Part shown: positions 8,813 through 16,865 of the stretch, in pieces
Numbering within the stretch: the first letter of the stretch is position 1
How the letters are laid out: each line of letters opens with the position of its first letter
Origin: Shewanella sp. TC10
GTDB taxonomy: Bacteria > Pseudomonadota > Gammaproteobacteria > Enterobacterales > Shewanellaceae
Direction of reading: 5' to 3'
NCBI RefSeq assembly: GCF_009663145.1
Contig: NZ_VKHR01000028.1
Coordinates: 55-57,540 of the forward strand
DNA: 57,486 nt
The notes under the pieces: model-generated
What the model was told of the DNA's origin: nothing
Databases searched by the model: none
Seen by the model: only the letters and a program-made list of their open reading frames with translations
Position numbers and translations under genes: made by a program

Positions 8813-9632
8813 TTTTCTTCTCCTCAGAGAAATAGCGATAGGTTATTAGAGGAAAACTGCCGTCTGGGTGGGTCGATATATGGGTCTTAACGCCATAAGT
8901 GTCTTGTAACTGTTGCGAGTTTAGTACCGCTTGAGGCTTATCAAACGCTGCAACTTTGCCGTTGTCTAGCAACAAGGTTTTATCGCAGTAAGCCGCAGCC
9001 AAATTTAAGTCATGAATGGAAAAAATCACCGTGATACCTAACCCACTTATAAGTTTAAGTATCTCGATTTGAAAGCAGATGTCTAAATGATTAGTAGGTT
9101 CATCAAGGAGTAAAATCTCAGGCTGTTGCAGCAACGCCCTTGCAATATAAGCCCGCTGACGTTCACCGCCAGATAAATTGTCAAACATTTGCTCTTTTTT
9201 ATCACTTAATTGAACACGATCAAGCACTTCGTCAATTGCATTAGTTTCATACTTAGAGTCAAGGCATTGCCACCATTGGCGATGGGCAAGAAGTCCAGTT
9301 GCTAGGAATTGCCCAACCGTCATGGAAAATCCAGTACAGCCGTGCTGAGTCACTACAGCTACCTTTTTAGCAAACTCGCTGCGAGAGTATCGTGTCAGAG
9401 GAGTATTATATAAATATATTGAGCCCAACTGAGGCTTGATATAACGATATAAGCAGCGTAATAATGTCGATTTCCCGACACCATTCGGGCCTATTATGCC
9501 GACAGTCTCCCCTTGTTTAACGGTAAAGTTAATATCAATTAGTACTGGTTTTCCAGCTATATCACAGCTTAAATTTTCTACCTTGAAAGCTGGGATTGAG
9601 TGAGTTTTTAGGGATGATAGAGATGCAATCAT
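8805..9632 (-). CDS. btuD: vitamin B12 ABC transporter, ATP-binding protein
   Basis: ATPase subunit of the corrinoid importer, 275 residues. Walker A is GPNGVGKST near residues 49-57, the signature motif is LSGGERQRAYIARAL, Walker B is ILLLDEPTNHLD, and the switch histidine is in FSIHDLN. It is the first gene of the leftward arm, which runs btuD, btuC, cobU-like, btuF and on to cbiR. The divergent 640-bp region upstream holds a CRP-type palindrome 123 bp from its start codon, but no B12 box reading in its direction. Confidence 0.93.
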   Translation of the reverse strand: MIASLSSLKTHSIPAFKVENLSCDIAGKPVLIDINFTVKQGETVGIIGPNGVGKSTLLRCLYRYIKPQLGSIYLYNTPLTRYSRSEFAKKVAVVTQHGCTGFSMTVGQFLATGLLAHRQWWQCLDSKYETNAIDEVLDRVQLSDKKEQMFDNLSGGERQRAYIARALLQQPEILLLDEPTNHLDICFQIEILKLISGLGITVIFSIHDLNLAAAYCDKTLLLDNGKVAAFDKPQAVLNSQQLQDTYGVKTHISTHPDGSFPLITYRYFSEEKKIA

Positions 9633-9754
9633 TTACATAAGGCTCAATTCAGTTTAATTAGTGAGCCCGTTCATTAATCATTCAATTAGAAACGGTTAGT
9701 TGAACACTCGCTAATATTATTTTTGCAAATAATACTGAACTGACATATCGAGGC

Positions 9755-9770
9755 TGTGATTGAATTCACA
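9755..9770. promoter_or_regulatory. CRP-type binding site between the divergent cobalamin operons
   Basis: TGTGA-TTGAAT-TCACA is a perfect match to the CRP consensus core TGTGA-N6-TCACA. It lies 123 bp from the btuD start and about 264 bp before the cbiD riboswitch, so it could serve either arm. In Shewanella CRP is known to control anaerobic respiration genes, which fits an oxygen-independent B12 pathway. The remaining AT-rich sequence of 9633-10033 holds no convincing gene. Confidence 0.65.
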
Positions 9771-10033
9771 ACCACTCATAATCACTTAAAAGTGTGTGAA
9801 AACTTACAGTCCCCCTCTAGCTTTAACCAAGATGGCTATCACAAATTTAACGAATATCCATCACTAAACCTAATTCCAACAGTTGTGAGATCTTACTCAG
9901 TAAAAGCCAACTTTTTGCTCACAAATTCACAACCTTGTTAATTACTCAACGCTAATCACATTCTGCTTGTTTAAGACAAAACACTGTTATTTCTCACATT
10001 ATCGACTCTGTTACGCCTTGGTTACACTGAATG

Positions 10034-10173
10034 TGATTTATGGAGCCACAACCGAGAAATACAAATTGGCTTAAAAGGGGAATTGAATGCAAATTTCAAA
10101 CTGTACCCGCAACTGTAACTGAAGCTGCTCAACAGAGCATATTTCAGAAGTCAGATTACCTGCCATAAATCAC
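10034..10173 (+). promoter_or_regulatory. cobalamin riboswitch aptamer upstream of the cbi operon
   Basis: The closing P1 stem is an exact 11-bp pair: GTGATTTATGG (10034-10044) with CCATAAATCAC (10163-10173). Inside it are the conserved AAAAGGGGAA segment (10074-10083), the core ACCCGCAACTGT (10107-10118) and the B12 box AGTCAGATTACCTGCC (10149-10164). It lies about 100 bp ahead of the leader ORF. The downstream stretch contains ACCTC (10228-10232), which could pair with GAGGT (10265-10269) at the ribosome binding site, suggesting translational control. Adenosylcobalamin would be expected to switch the operon off. Confidence 0.95.
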
Positions 10174-10275
10174 CATTGCAGTTGAGCGGGATCACTCAAT
10201 ATTGGCAAGGGCTATTCATATCCCCTGACCTCTTCGTTTTCCGCCTGCTGCCTGAGATATTTCGAGGTAGTAAAA

Positions 10276-10323
10276 ATGAACAAGCATAATACGTTTTCAG
10301 TAACAAGCTGGCTGTACCAATGA
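10276..10323 (+). CDS. 15-codon leader ORF translationally coupled to cbiD
   Basis: ATG at 10276 opens MNKHNTFSVTSWLYQ and ends with a TGA that overlaps the cbiD ATG as ATGA (10320-10323). A good ribosome binding site, GAGG, lies about eight bases upstream, while cbiD itself has no clear site of its own. The simplest reading is that ribosomes load at the leader and re-initiate at cbiD. That would make the leader's binding site the control point of the riboswitch. The peptide need not have a function of its own. Confidence 0.6.
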   Translation: MNKHNTFSVTSWLYQ

Positions 10324-11411
10324 GCCTGACTAGTATTCGTCGTAGTAGCCATAAAGGCGAGTTACGTCAAGGCTTTACCACAGGAGCTTGCGCAACTGCC
10401 GCCGCTTTTGGTGCTACGCTAAGCTTGTTAAACAGACCACAACAACAGGTCTATATTGATTTACCTATTGGCGAGCAAGCCTTATTCACCTTGCATCTAA
10501 ATAATGCAGGTAAAGCCTCTGTCATCAAAGATGCTGGTGATGATCCTGATTGTACACATGGCGCAGAAATTGGCGCCACCATCCTTTTTACTAACAAACC
10601 AGGAATTGAGTTTGCAGCCGGTAAAGGTGTAGCAACTGTGACTAAACCGGGATTAGAACTTGCTGTAGGTGAACCCGCTATTAATCCAGTGCCAAGAAAA
10701 ATGATTAAGCAACATTTATTACCACTATTACCACTAGGCAAAGGAGCATTAGTCACTATCTGGATAACCAATGGTGAACAACTCGCTAAGCAAACCATAG
10801 GTAAACGTCTTGGGTTAATTGGCGGCCTGTCAATTTTAGGAACCAGAGGTACTGTTCACCCATATTCAACATCGGCCTATGCAGCCTCAGTTCGTCAAGG
10901 TGTAGAAGTAGCAAGAGCCCAAGGCATTAACCATGTCGTGCTTACCACAGGAAGTCGTACAGAAAAAGCGGCCATGGAACAATTATCACACCTAAGCGAT
11001 AGCGCTTTCATTCAGGCTGGTGATTTTACTGGTGTTGGCCTTCGTGCAGCTACACGCTTTGGCGTAATCAAACTGACTTTAGCCACCATGATAGGCAAAC
11101 TTTGCAAGATTGCCGGAGGCACCACAATGACCCACGTAACGGGCCGTGCCATCAACTTCCGTCTAATGTCTGAACTGCTTAGTGAGTGTGGAGGAGATGC
11201 TCAGCTATGCCAGCAAGTAAAAACAGCAAACACTGGCCGTCACTTATTTGATCTCATTCCGGCTCCAATCCAGTCCACATTTTTTACGCGTTTATGTCAT
11301 CAAGCCGCACAGCATTGCTACCACTATGCACATGAGAAAGTCGTTATTGAAGTGAGATTAATGAACTTTGACGGAACCCTATTAACCCAAGCGAGTTTTG
11401 GAGAACAATAA
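10320..11411 (+). CDS. cbiD: cobalt-precorrin-5B C1-methyltransferase
   Basis: S-adenosylmethionine-dependent methylation at C1 in the cobalt-early (anaerobic) branch. The 363-residue protein opens with LRQGFTTGACATAAAFGA, the CbiD hallmark. It continues with IKDAGDDPDCTHGAEIGA, RLGLIGGLSILGTRG and KLCKIAGGTTMTHV, all typical of the family. Length is normal. The start codon overlaps the stop of a 15-codon leader ORF, and its own stop overlaps the cbiC start as TAATG. CbiD marks the pathway as the oxygen-independent one. Confidence 0.97.
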   Translation: MSLTSIRRSSHKGELRQGFTTGACATAAAFGATLSLLNRPQQQVYIDLPIGEQALFTLHLNNAGKASVIKDAGDDPDCTHGAEIGATILFTNKPGIEFAAGKGVATVTKPGLELAVGEPAINPVPRKMIKQHLLPLLPLGKGALVTIWITNGEQLAKQTIGKRLGLIGGLSILGTRGTVHPYSTSAYAASVRQGVEVARAQGINHVVLTTGSRTEKAAMEQLSHLSDSAFIQAGDFTGVGLRAATRFGVIKLTLATMIGKLCKIAGGTTMTHVTGRAINFRLMSELLSECGGDAQLCQQVKTANTGRHLFDLIPAPIQSTFFTRLCHQAAQHCYHYAHEKVVIEVRLMNFDGTLLTQASFGEQ

Positions 11412-12064
11412 TGAGCGCAATGGAACAAATGACCACTAAAGGCAAACAGATTGAACAAAGCTCGTTTGCCATTATCGATTTAGAGATTGACCGTGACCAT
11501 GGTGGACATACATATACGGCAACACAATGGGCAGTTGTAAGACGCTGCATACATACCACTGGTGACTTTGAATTTGCCACACTATTTAAATTCAGCGAAA
11601 ACGCAACCCAGTGCGGTATTAAAGCGATACAAGACGGCTGTAAAATTATCACTGACGTCAATATGATTGTGACCGGCCTCGCCCCGCGTCGTATGGAGCC
11701 TTTCAATGTTAGCGCCCACTGTTTAATCAGTAATGACACTGTGATTGAGCAAGCCAAAAATAGTGGCGATACTCGTGCTCGGGTAGCAATGCAACACGCA
11801 GCTAAAAATGGTTGGCTAGACGGTGCAATTATTGCTGTAGGAAACGCTCCAACGGCCTTGTACGAAATCATAGAATTATGTCGACAAGGAAAAGCAAAGC
11901 CCGCACTTATTATCGGTTTACCTGTTGGCTTTGTTAAAGCTGATGAATCAAAAGCCTGCTTAGTAGAATCAGGCTTGCCTTTTATTGCCTGTGAAGGCCG
12001 TAAAGGTGGCAGTCCATTAGTTGTAGCAACTTTACATGCGTTAATGGTTGAGGCTGCACAATGA
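11411..12064 (+). CDS. cbiC: cobalt-precorrin-8 methylmutase
   Basis: Moves the methyl group from C11 to C12 to give cobyrinic acid. The 217-residue protein has the catalytic histidine in RRCIHTTGD (His48) and the family motifs IITDVNMIVTGL, AVGNAPTAL, GLPVGFV and EGRKGGSPLVVA. It overlaps cbiD by one base and cbiET by four. Length is usual for CbiC/CobH. Confidence 0.97.
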   Translation: MSAMEQMTTKGKQIEQSSFAIIDLEIDRDHGGHTYTATQWAVVRRCIHTTGDFEFATLFKFSENATQCGIKAIQDGCKIITDVNMIVTGLAPRRMEPFNVSAHCLISNDTVIEQAKNSGDTRARVAMQHAAKNGWLDGAIIAVGNAPTALYEIIELCRQGKAKPALIIGLPVGFVKADESKACLVESGLPFIACEGRKGGSPLVVATLHALMVEAAQ

Positions 12065-13317
12065 CCGGACATGTATCGTTAATCGGCATGGCAGGTGAAG
12101 GCTGCTTAAGCTTAACCAGTCGTGCGATTAACGCAGTATCTAGCGCTGAAGTGCTTGTCGGTAGTGCGTCTCATTTGGCATTTTTTCCGCAATTCACTGG
12201 CAAAAAACTCACTTACCAGTTTCCAATTGAAGGTTTTATTACTGAACTACTCAGTTTATATGCACAACAAGATATCGCAATTTTAACCAGTGGCGATCCG
12301 TTGTTCTATGGCTTAGGGCAAACTCTTGCAAAGTTAAAGGTCTCTCAACACATTGAAATTATTCCGCATTTAAGTTGTGTGCAGCAGGCCTGTGCCCGAT
12401 TAGGCTTGCCATACCAAGATATGGCACTCCTATCTCTGCACGGCAAAGTGAATAAGCAAAAGTTGCCAGGCCTAGTTGCACAAATTCAGCACCATGATCG
12501 CTTTGCACTGCTCACCGACGCGACGGATAACCCTCTCACTATTGCCTGCAAGCTGGTGAAGTTTAATGAACTAGGTTGGCAGCTACATCTGTGTGAAGCC
12601 TTAGGCACTTGTAACGAGAAAATCACTCACTGGACTCCAATCGAGTTGGCAAAAGTAGATCTCAGCCAAATTCATCACACAAATATCATTATTGGCGAGC
12701 GCACAACTCAACGCCCTTGGGAGAACGGTAAAGGCCACCAACCAGATAGCACATACAGTAAACGCACCCCAAACAAAGGGTTAATTACTAAGGCACCAAT
12801 CCGTGCTATCGCTGTAGCTAACCTACAGCTAACGCCTAAGTCTGTGGTATGGGATATCGGAGCGGGCTCTGGTTCTGTTGGAATTGAAGCGGCTAAGCAA
12901 GCCTATCAAGCACACTGTTATGCCATCGAGTGCAATGACACGTGTTGGCCGCAGATAGAAGCCAACATTATTAATAACAAAGTCGATAACCTACAGCTAA
13001 TAAAGGCGAAAGCCCCCCAAGGTTTAGCCGAATTACCTTCCCCTGATGCCATTTTTTGTGGCGGAAGCCGTGGGCAAATGTCACAGCTACTGCCACTATT
13101 TTGGCAAAAACTTACACCAGGAGGCCGCCTTATTTGTAGCGCGGTCACTCTCGATACTGTGATCGAATTAAAGCAGTTAAGCGATTCGCTAGCATTAACC
13201 CCTCAACTACTCCTTGTTAGCAGTGCTAGCGATCGCACCATAGGCAGCTATACCAGTTATCAAAGTGATAACCCAATCCATTTATTTATTTTTGAAAAGG
13301 CAATTGCAACATGTTGA
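12061..13317 (+). CDS. cbiET: fused CbiE-CbiT: cobalt-precorrin-7 C5-methyltransferase and cobalt-precorrin-6B C15-methyltransferase (decarboxylating)
   Basis: A 418-residue fusion. Residues 1 to about 220 are CbiE-like, a tetrapyrrole methylase with VSLIGMAGEG at the start and the glycine-rich ILTSGDPLFYGLG. Residues from about 240 are CbiT-like, a class I methyltransferase with VVWDIGAGSGSVGIEA and, later, PDAIFCGGSRG. The order E-T corresponds to CobL of the aerobic pathway and is common in cobalt-early operons. It overlaps cbiC by 4 bp and cbiL by 7 bp. Confidence 0.95.
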   Translation: MTGHVSLIGMAGEGCLSLTSRAINAVSSAEVLVGSASHLAFFPQFTGKKLTYQFPIEGFITELLSLYAQQDIAILTSGDPLFYGLGQTLAKLKVSQHIEIIPHLSCVQQACARLGLPYQDMALLSLHGKVNKQKLPGLVAQIQHHDRFALLTDATDNPLTIACKLVKFNELGWQLHLCEALGTCNEKITHWTPIELAKVDLSQIHHTNIIIGERTTQRPWENGKGHQPDSTYSKRTPNKGLITKAPIRAIAVANLQLTPKSVVWDIGAGSGSVGIEAAKQAYQAHCYAIECNDTCWPQIEANIINNKVDNLQLIKAKAPQGLAELPSPDAIFCGGSRGQMSQLLPLFWQKLTPGGRLICSAVTLDTVIELKQLSDSLALTPQLLLVSSASDRTIGSYTSYQSDNPIHLFIFEKAIATC

Positions 13318-14087
13318 AAACGACTCCAATAAAACCAGGCAAGCTTTATGCAATTGGCGTAGGCCCTGGAGCTAGCGATTTAATGACCCTCCGCGCAGCT
13401 AACCTACTTCGCAGCTGTGCAGTAGTCGCAGTGCCAGAGAAAACCAAAGGAGCAAGAGATTCATTCGCATGGGCTATCGCAACAGGTGCCGTTCCTGAAC
13501 AAGATATTAGTGGTGAAAAGCTATTCTTACACTTTCCAATGAGCCGTGACATTGAGCAAACTGTACCAGCGTGGCGTGCGGGCGCAAAAGCCATTGCCGA
13601 GCGAATAGAGCAAGGCTTAGACGTGGCTTTTATTACTGAGGGTGATCCATCTGTTTTTTCGACTTGGGCGTATATTCAAGATGACTTACAACAAATTTTG
13701 CCAAAGCTAGAAGTCGAGATTGTTCCTGGTGTCACATCAATTACAGCCGTTCCAGCAGCGACTCAAGTACCACTCGCGGATGGTGAAGAGCGCTTTTGTG
13801 TGGTACCTGCAACCTATGGTATCCAGTGCCTGCCAAAACTAATGGAAAACTTTGACACCATTATGCTCATCAAGGCTGGACGCATGGTTGAGCCATTAAT
13901 TGACCTACTTGAGCCTATGGGAATGCTGCACTGTGCTCGCTATGTGTCATATGCCTCAGGAGAAAACCAAGAGGTATATACCGACCTTAGAGAAGTCCCA
14001 AAAGAGCACCGTTATTTCGCCATGATCCAGCTGTCAATTCGCAGCCGCAAGGGTATTTTGCGCCATGGTAAAGGCAGTCAGTCTTAG
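13311..14087 (+). CDS. cbiL: cobalt-precorrin-2 C20-methyltransferase
   Basis: Tetrapyrrole methylase of 258 residues with the S-adenosylmethionine-binding opening YAIGVGPGASDLMTLRA. The CbiL/CobI-type features follow: VVAVPEKTKGARDSFAW, ITEGDPSVFSTWAYI, EIVPGVTSITAVPAA and a late LIKAGRM. It converts cobalt-sirohydrochlorin to cobalt-factor III. It starts inside the end of cbiET. Confidence 0.95.
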   Translation: MLKTTPIKPGKLYAIGVGPGASDLMTLRAANLLRSCAVVAVPEKTKGARDSFAWAIATGAVPEQDISGEKLFLHFPMSRDIEQTVPAWRAGAKAIAERIEQGLDVAFITEGDPSVFSTWAYIQDDLQQILPKLEVEIVPGVTSITAVPAATQVPLADGEERFCVVPATYGIQCLPKLMENFDTIMLIKAGRMVEPLIDLLEPMGMLHCARYVSYASGENQEVYTDLREVPKEHRYFAMIQLSIRSRKGILRHGKGSQS

Positions 14088-14098
14088 GAATACATGCT

Positions 14099-15565
14099 AT
14101 GACAATTGCCATTCACGCTATTACAATCTCAGGGAAAAGTTTAGCCCAACGCTTAAGCAATGAGCCTGGATTCGCTAAAACTTTTTTGCTCCATGGCGCC
14201 AGTAACGAACCAGCTAACAAGCAAGGCTTTGCGGCACACTTTACCGAGCAATTCTCTCAGTTTGACTGCCATATATGCATTTGCTCTATTGGAATTATGA
14301 CACGAATACTGTCATCATTAGTGCAAGATAAACGCACTGATGCTGCTGTCATTTGCATAGATGAACAAGGGCAGTTTATCGTGCCGATATTAAGTGGCCA
14401 CCGTGGCGGCGCCAATCAAATTGCATTACGTATAGCAGAGATTTTAGGTGCTCAGGCAGTATTAACTACAGCAAGTGATGCTGCAAAAACCATTGCTGTT
14501 GACCTGCTAGGCGCGCCATTTGGTTGGCAACTAGATCCAAGTTGTGAAGCGGATATCACAGCGGTAAGCGCTGCTGTCGTTAACCAGCAACCTTTAGCCA
14601 TAGAACAACACAGTGGGCATCAGCGTTGGTTCTCTGCTCATAAGTCGTGGCCAGCTCAATGGCATGAACAAGCTACATCCGAAACCCAAGCACGCATTGT
14701 TATTAGCCATCACGCTGAGCTATCAGCCTTTAATGGCCCAACCGTGATTTGGCGCCCTAAGGTGCTGCATATCGGTGTCGGTTGTGATCGCAATACTCCA
14801 AAACATGTGCTTGAGCAAGGGTTACAGGCGTTTTGTCAGCAAGCGAAAATTTCACCGCTGTCAATCTGCTCAGTTAACTCCATCGCCCTTAAAGCCGACG
14901 AGCAAGGGATCATTGCACTCAGCGACCAACTTGGGGTGAAATTCAACAGCTACCATGCCGATGAGTTAAGCCAAGTTGAAGGAGTCGAAAATCCTTCACC
15001 GACTGTAATGCGCTGCGTTGGTGTGCCTTCTGTCGCAGAAGCAGCTTGCTTATTTGCAGCAAGCGCCACGCAGTTATTAGCGCCTAAGTTCAAATTTAAA
15101 GCCGATGGCTATAACTGCACCTTTTCAGCCAGCTTAGATAAAGCGCAAGCCGCGCCTAAAAGCCTGACTCAGGCAAGAGCTAAAACCGCAAAACCTATGC
15201 GCGGGTTTTATTATCACCTGATTTTATGTACTGGTCGCCATTGTCAAGAAATAGATGGTAAAGCATGGGCATCTCAGTTGCGTCGTCTAGCAGGGACTGA
15301 GTTATCTATAGAAAAGAAACTCAAAATTACCCGCTCTAACTGCATTGGTGGCTGCCGCGCTGGCATGCGCGCCATGCTGTATTGTCGCACTAATCAAACT
15401 GATATTAACCACGGCGTCAGCTTACAAGGCCTTGAAAATTTAAGCTTTGGTCAGTGGCGCACTCTGTTTACAGCGCTGGAGAGCGAGCAACCAATTATCG
15501 ACAGCCTACCGACTAAATTTATCGGCACTGATAACCCTGCGGCTCAATATGGGAGTCATGCCTGA
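14099..15565 (+). CDS. cbiG: cobalt-precorrin-5A hydrolase (CbiG) fused to a thioredoxin-like ferredoxin domain
   Basis: Residues 1 to about 350 are CbiG, which opens the delta-lactone and releases acetaldehyde. Motifs are CSIGIMTR, ILSGHRGGANQIA (97-109) and the C-terminal subdomain start HIGVGCDRNTP. After a Lys/Ala-rich linker (about 351-367) comes an extra domain of about 120 residues with Cys377, Cys382, Cys415 and Cys419 (LCTGRHC then NCIGGC). This is the C-x4-C / C-x3-C style of thioredoxin-fold [2Fe-2S] ferredoxins. At 488 residues it is much longer than ordinary CbiG. A related domain occurs in the unknown protein at 19841. The attached domain may bring electrons to the pathway; this is inference. 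Confidence 0.9.
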   Translation: MTIAIHAITISGKSLAQRLSNEPGFAKTFLLHGASNEPANKQGFAAHFTEQFSQFDCHICICSIGIMTRILSSLVQDKRTDAAVICIDEQGQFIVPILSGHRGGANQIALRIAEILGAQAVLTTASDAAKTIAVDLLGAPFGWQLDPSCEADITAVSAAVVNQQPLAIEQHSGHQRWFSAHKSWPAQWHEQATSETQARIVISHHAELSAFNGPTVIWRPKVLHIGVGCDRNTPKHVLEQGLQAFCQQAKISPLSICSVNSIALKADEQGIIALSDQLGVKFNSYHADELSQVEGVENPSPTVMRCVGVPSVAEAACLFAASATQLLAPKFKFKADGYNCTFSASLDKAQAAPKSLTQARAKTAKPMRGFYYHLILCTGRHCQEIDGKAWASQLRRLAGTELSIEKKLKITRSNCIGGCRAGMRAMLYCRTNQTDINHGVSLQGLENLSFGQWRTLFTALESEQPIIDSLPTKFIGTDNPAAQYGSHA

Positions 15566-16035
15566 TGATGCCACTCACTATCATTGAACCACTACAGGTG
15601 TTGGTCATTGGAGCAGGCCGAGCGGGTTTTCTTAAAGCTCGCACCGCCATGGGCCACCAGCAAAAGGTTACGTTACTAGCACCGAAATTTAGCCCAGAGG
15701 CAAGTGCCCTAGGCTGTCAGCACATCAAAGCCGACCTTTATCAGTGCCAGTTAGATGACTTTAGCCGCTATCAACTCATTTATTTTGCCCAACCATGGCC
15801 AAACTCAGCCACAGAGCAAGCCTGGCTCACCTCACTTATCAAGCAACTTAAAAACAGCGGTAAGTGGGTATGCGTCAGCTGCAAACCTGAGCTTGGCAAT
15901 GTCGTGAACCCATGTAGTCGCAAGGTTGGCAATTATCTTATCGCCGTGTCAGGAAGTGGCAACACGCCCGCCATTACCCGCGATATCACCGAACATTTAG
16001 CCGCTGAACTGAGCGCGTTCACACAATCAAATTAA
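15565..16035 (+). CDS. short precorrin-2 dehydrogenase-like protein (CysG-N/SirC/Met8 family)
   Basis: A 156-residue protein with an N-terminal NAD-binding glycine loop VLVIGAGRAGFLKA (12-25). Later it has the CysG-type segment YLIAVSGSGNTPAITRDI, comparable to the LMVAVSSGGTSPVLAR region of E. coli CysG. It would oxidise precorrin-2 to sirohydrochlorin for CbiK, the next gene. It is shorter than SirC or Met8 and lacks their C-terminal helical domain. The aspartate of the NVVD motif of CysG is not seen; the corresponding stretch reads VSCKPELGN. Either it is a minimal dehydrogenase or it has another redox role in the pathway. Confidence 0.75.
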   Translation: MMPLTIIEPLQVLVIGAGRAGFLKARTAMGHQQKVTLLAPKFSPEASALGCQHIKADLYQCQLDDFSRYQLIYFAQPWPNSATEQAWLTSLIKQLKNSGKWVCVSCKPELGNVVNPCSRKVGNYLIAVSGSGNTPAITRDITEHLAAELSAFTQSN

Positions 16036-16049
16036 ACAAGGAAGCAAGT

Positions 16050-16865
16050 ATGAAAAGACAACGACACTACCAACAAGGACGCGCATTAATATTGTGTTGC
16101 TTTGGCTCTGTTGTTGCACAAGAACGCTACCAACAGCTATTACAACAGGCGCAAGCTCGTTACCCAGACTATGACGTTCGTTTAGCGGTTAGTTCTCGCA
16201 TGGTGATCAAGAAATATCAGGGAGATACACTGCAAACCTTGCCACAAGTTTTGGCACAATTAGACGCTAACGGACATCGCCAAATTGTGGTTGCATCAGT
16301 GTATCTATTCCCAACCGCCGAGCATCAGCAATTGCTTGATACGGTTGCAGGCTTTTATCAGTTTAGTTTAAGCCGCATTGTCGCAACCCCTGCATTGCTG
16401 CAACCCGTTAACTCAGCTAACGCAATTTTGACTGAACTGTATAACACTATTCGTCAACCTGATAGCCACAACCTGTTTATCCATCATGGTGCGCCCGATC
16501 TAGCTCACTCTGGTTACAGTGCAATATGGTACAGCCAGCAATTACTTGAGCAAATGTCAGCGCAAAACCACAGCTGTTCACTTGAAGGTGCCAACCCATT
16601 CAGTCTCGTTAAACAGCACCTTAACCAGCAACTCCAGACTGCAAAAGCCAGCAAGATACAACTGGTCCCAATGCTACTTGTGTCTGGCAACCACTTTGTA
16701 AACGACGTACAGAAAATTGCCTCTGAACTTGACGAAAACACCACAACAGAAGTGGCAAAAATTAACGATGACAACACCTTCTGTCTGCTGGATTTACCGC
16801 AAACCATCCAAACCCTGTGGAAGCACATTGACACTGAATTTAACAAATTAGGAGAGCTAACGTGA
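16050..16865 (+). CDS. cbiK: sirohydrochlorin cobaltochelatase
   Basis: Inserts cobalt into sirohydrochlorin, the committed step of the cobalt-early route. The 271-residue, two-lobed chelatase has His145/146 (FIHHGAP) and His215 (LVSGNHFVNDV), matching the metal-binding histidines of Salmonella CbiK (His145, His207). It lacks a signal peptide, unlike the periplasmic CbiK-type proteins of some anaerobes. A GAAGCAAG-type site precedes the ATG. It lies between the dehydrogenase-like gene and cbiH, as the pathway order would suggest. Confidence 0.9.
   Translation: MKRQRHYQQGRALILCCFGSVVAQERYQQLLQQAQARYPDYDVRLAVSSRMVIKKYQGDTLQTLPQVLAQLDANGHRQIVVASVYLFPTAEHQQLLDTVAGFYQFSLSRIVATPALLQPVNSANAILTELYNTIRQPDSHNLFIHHGAPDLAHSGYSAIWYSQQLLEQMSAQNHSCSLEGANPFSLVKQHLNQQLQTAKASKIQLVPMLLVSGNHFVNDVQKIASELDENTTTEVAKINDDNTFCLLDLPQTIQTLWKHIDTEFNKLGELT

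Noticed and set aside
9756..9941. 61-codon open frame in the divergent cobalamin promoter region
   Set aside because: It begins inside the CRP-type palindrome, has no ribosome binding site and no coding-like composition.
10000..10330. Transcription terminator as the riboswitch output at cbiD
   Set aside because: No hairpin followed by a T-run is seen after the aptamer; pairing over the ribosome binding site is more likely.
11344..12072. 242-codon frame antisense to cbiC
   Set aside because: It lies opposite a certain gene and its predicted protein has no family character; it is a reading-frame shadow.
15565..16035. CbiJ (precorrin-6A reductase)
   Set aside because: The glycine loop and the VSGSGNTP segment fit CysG-N/SirC better than CbiJ, so I did not name it cbiJ.
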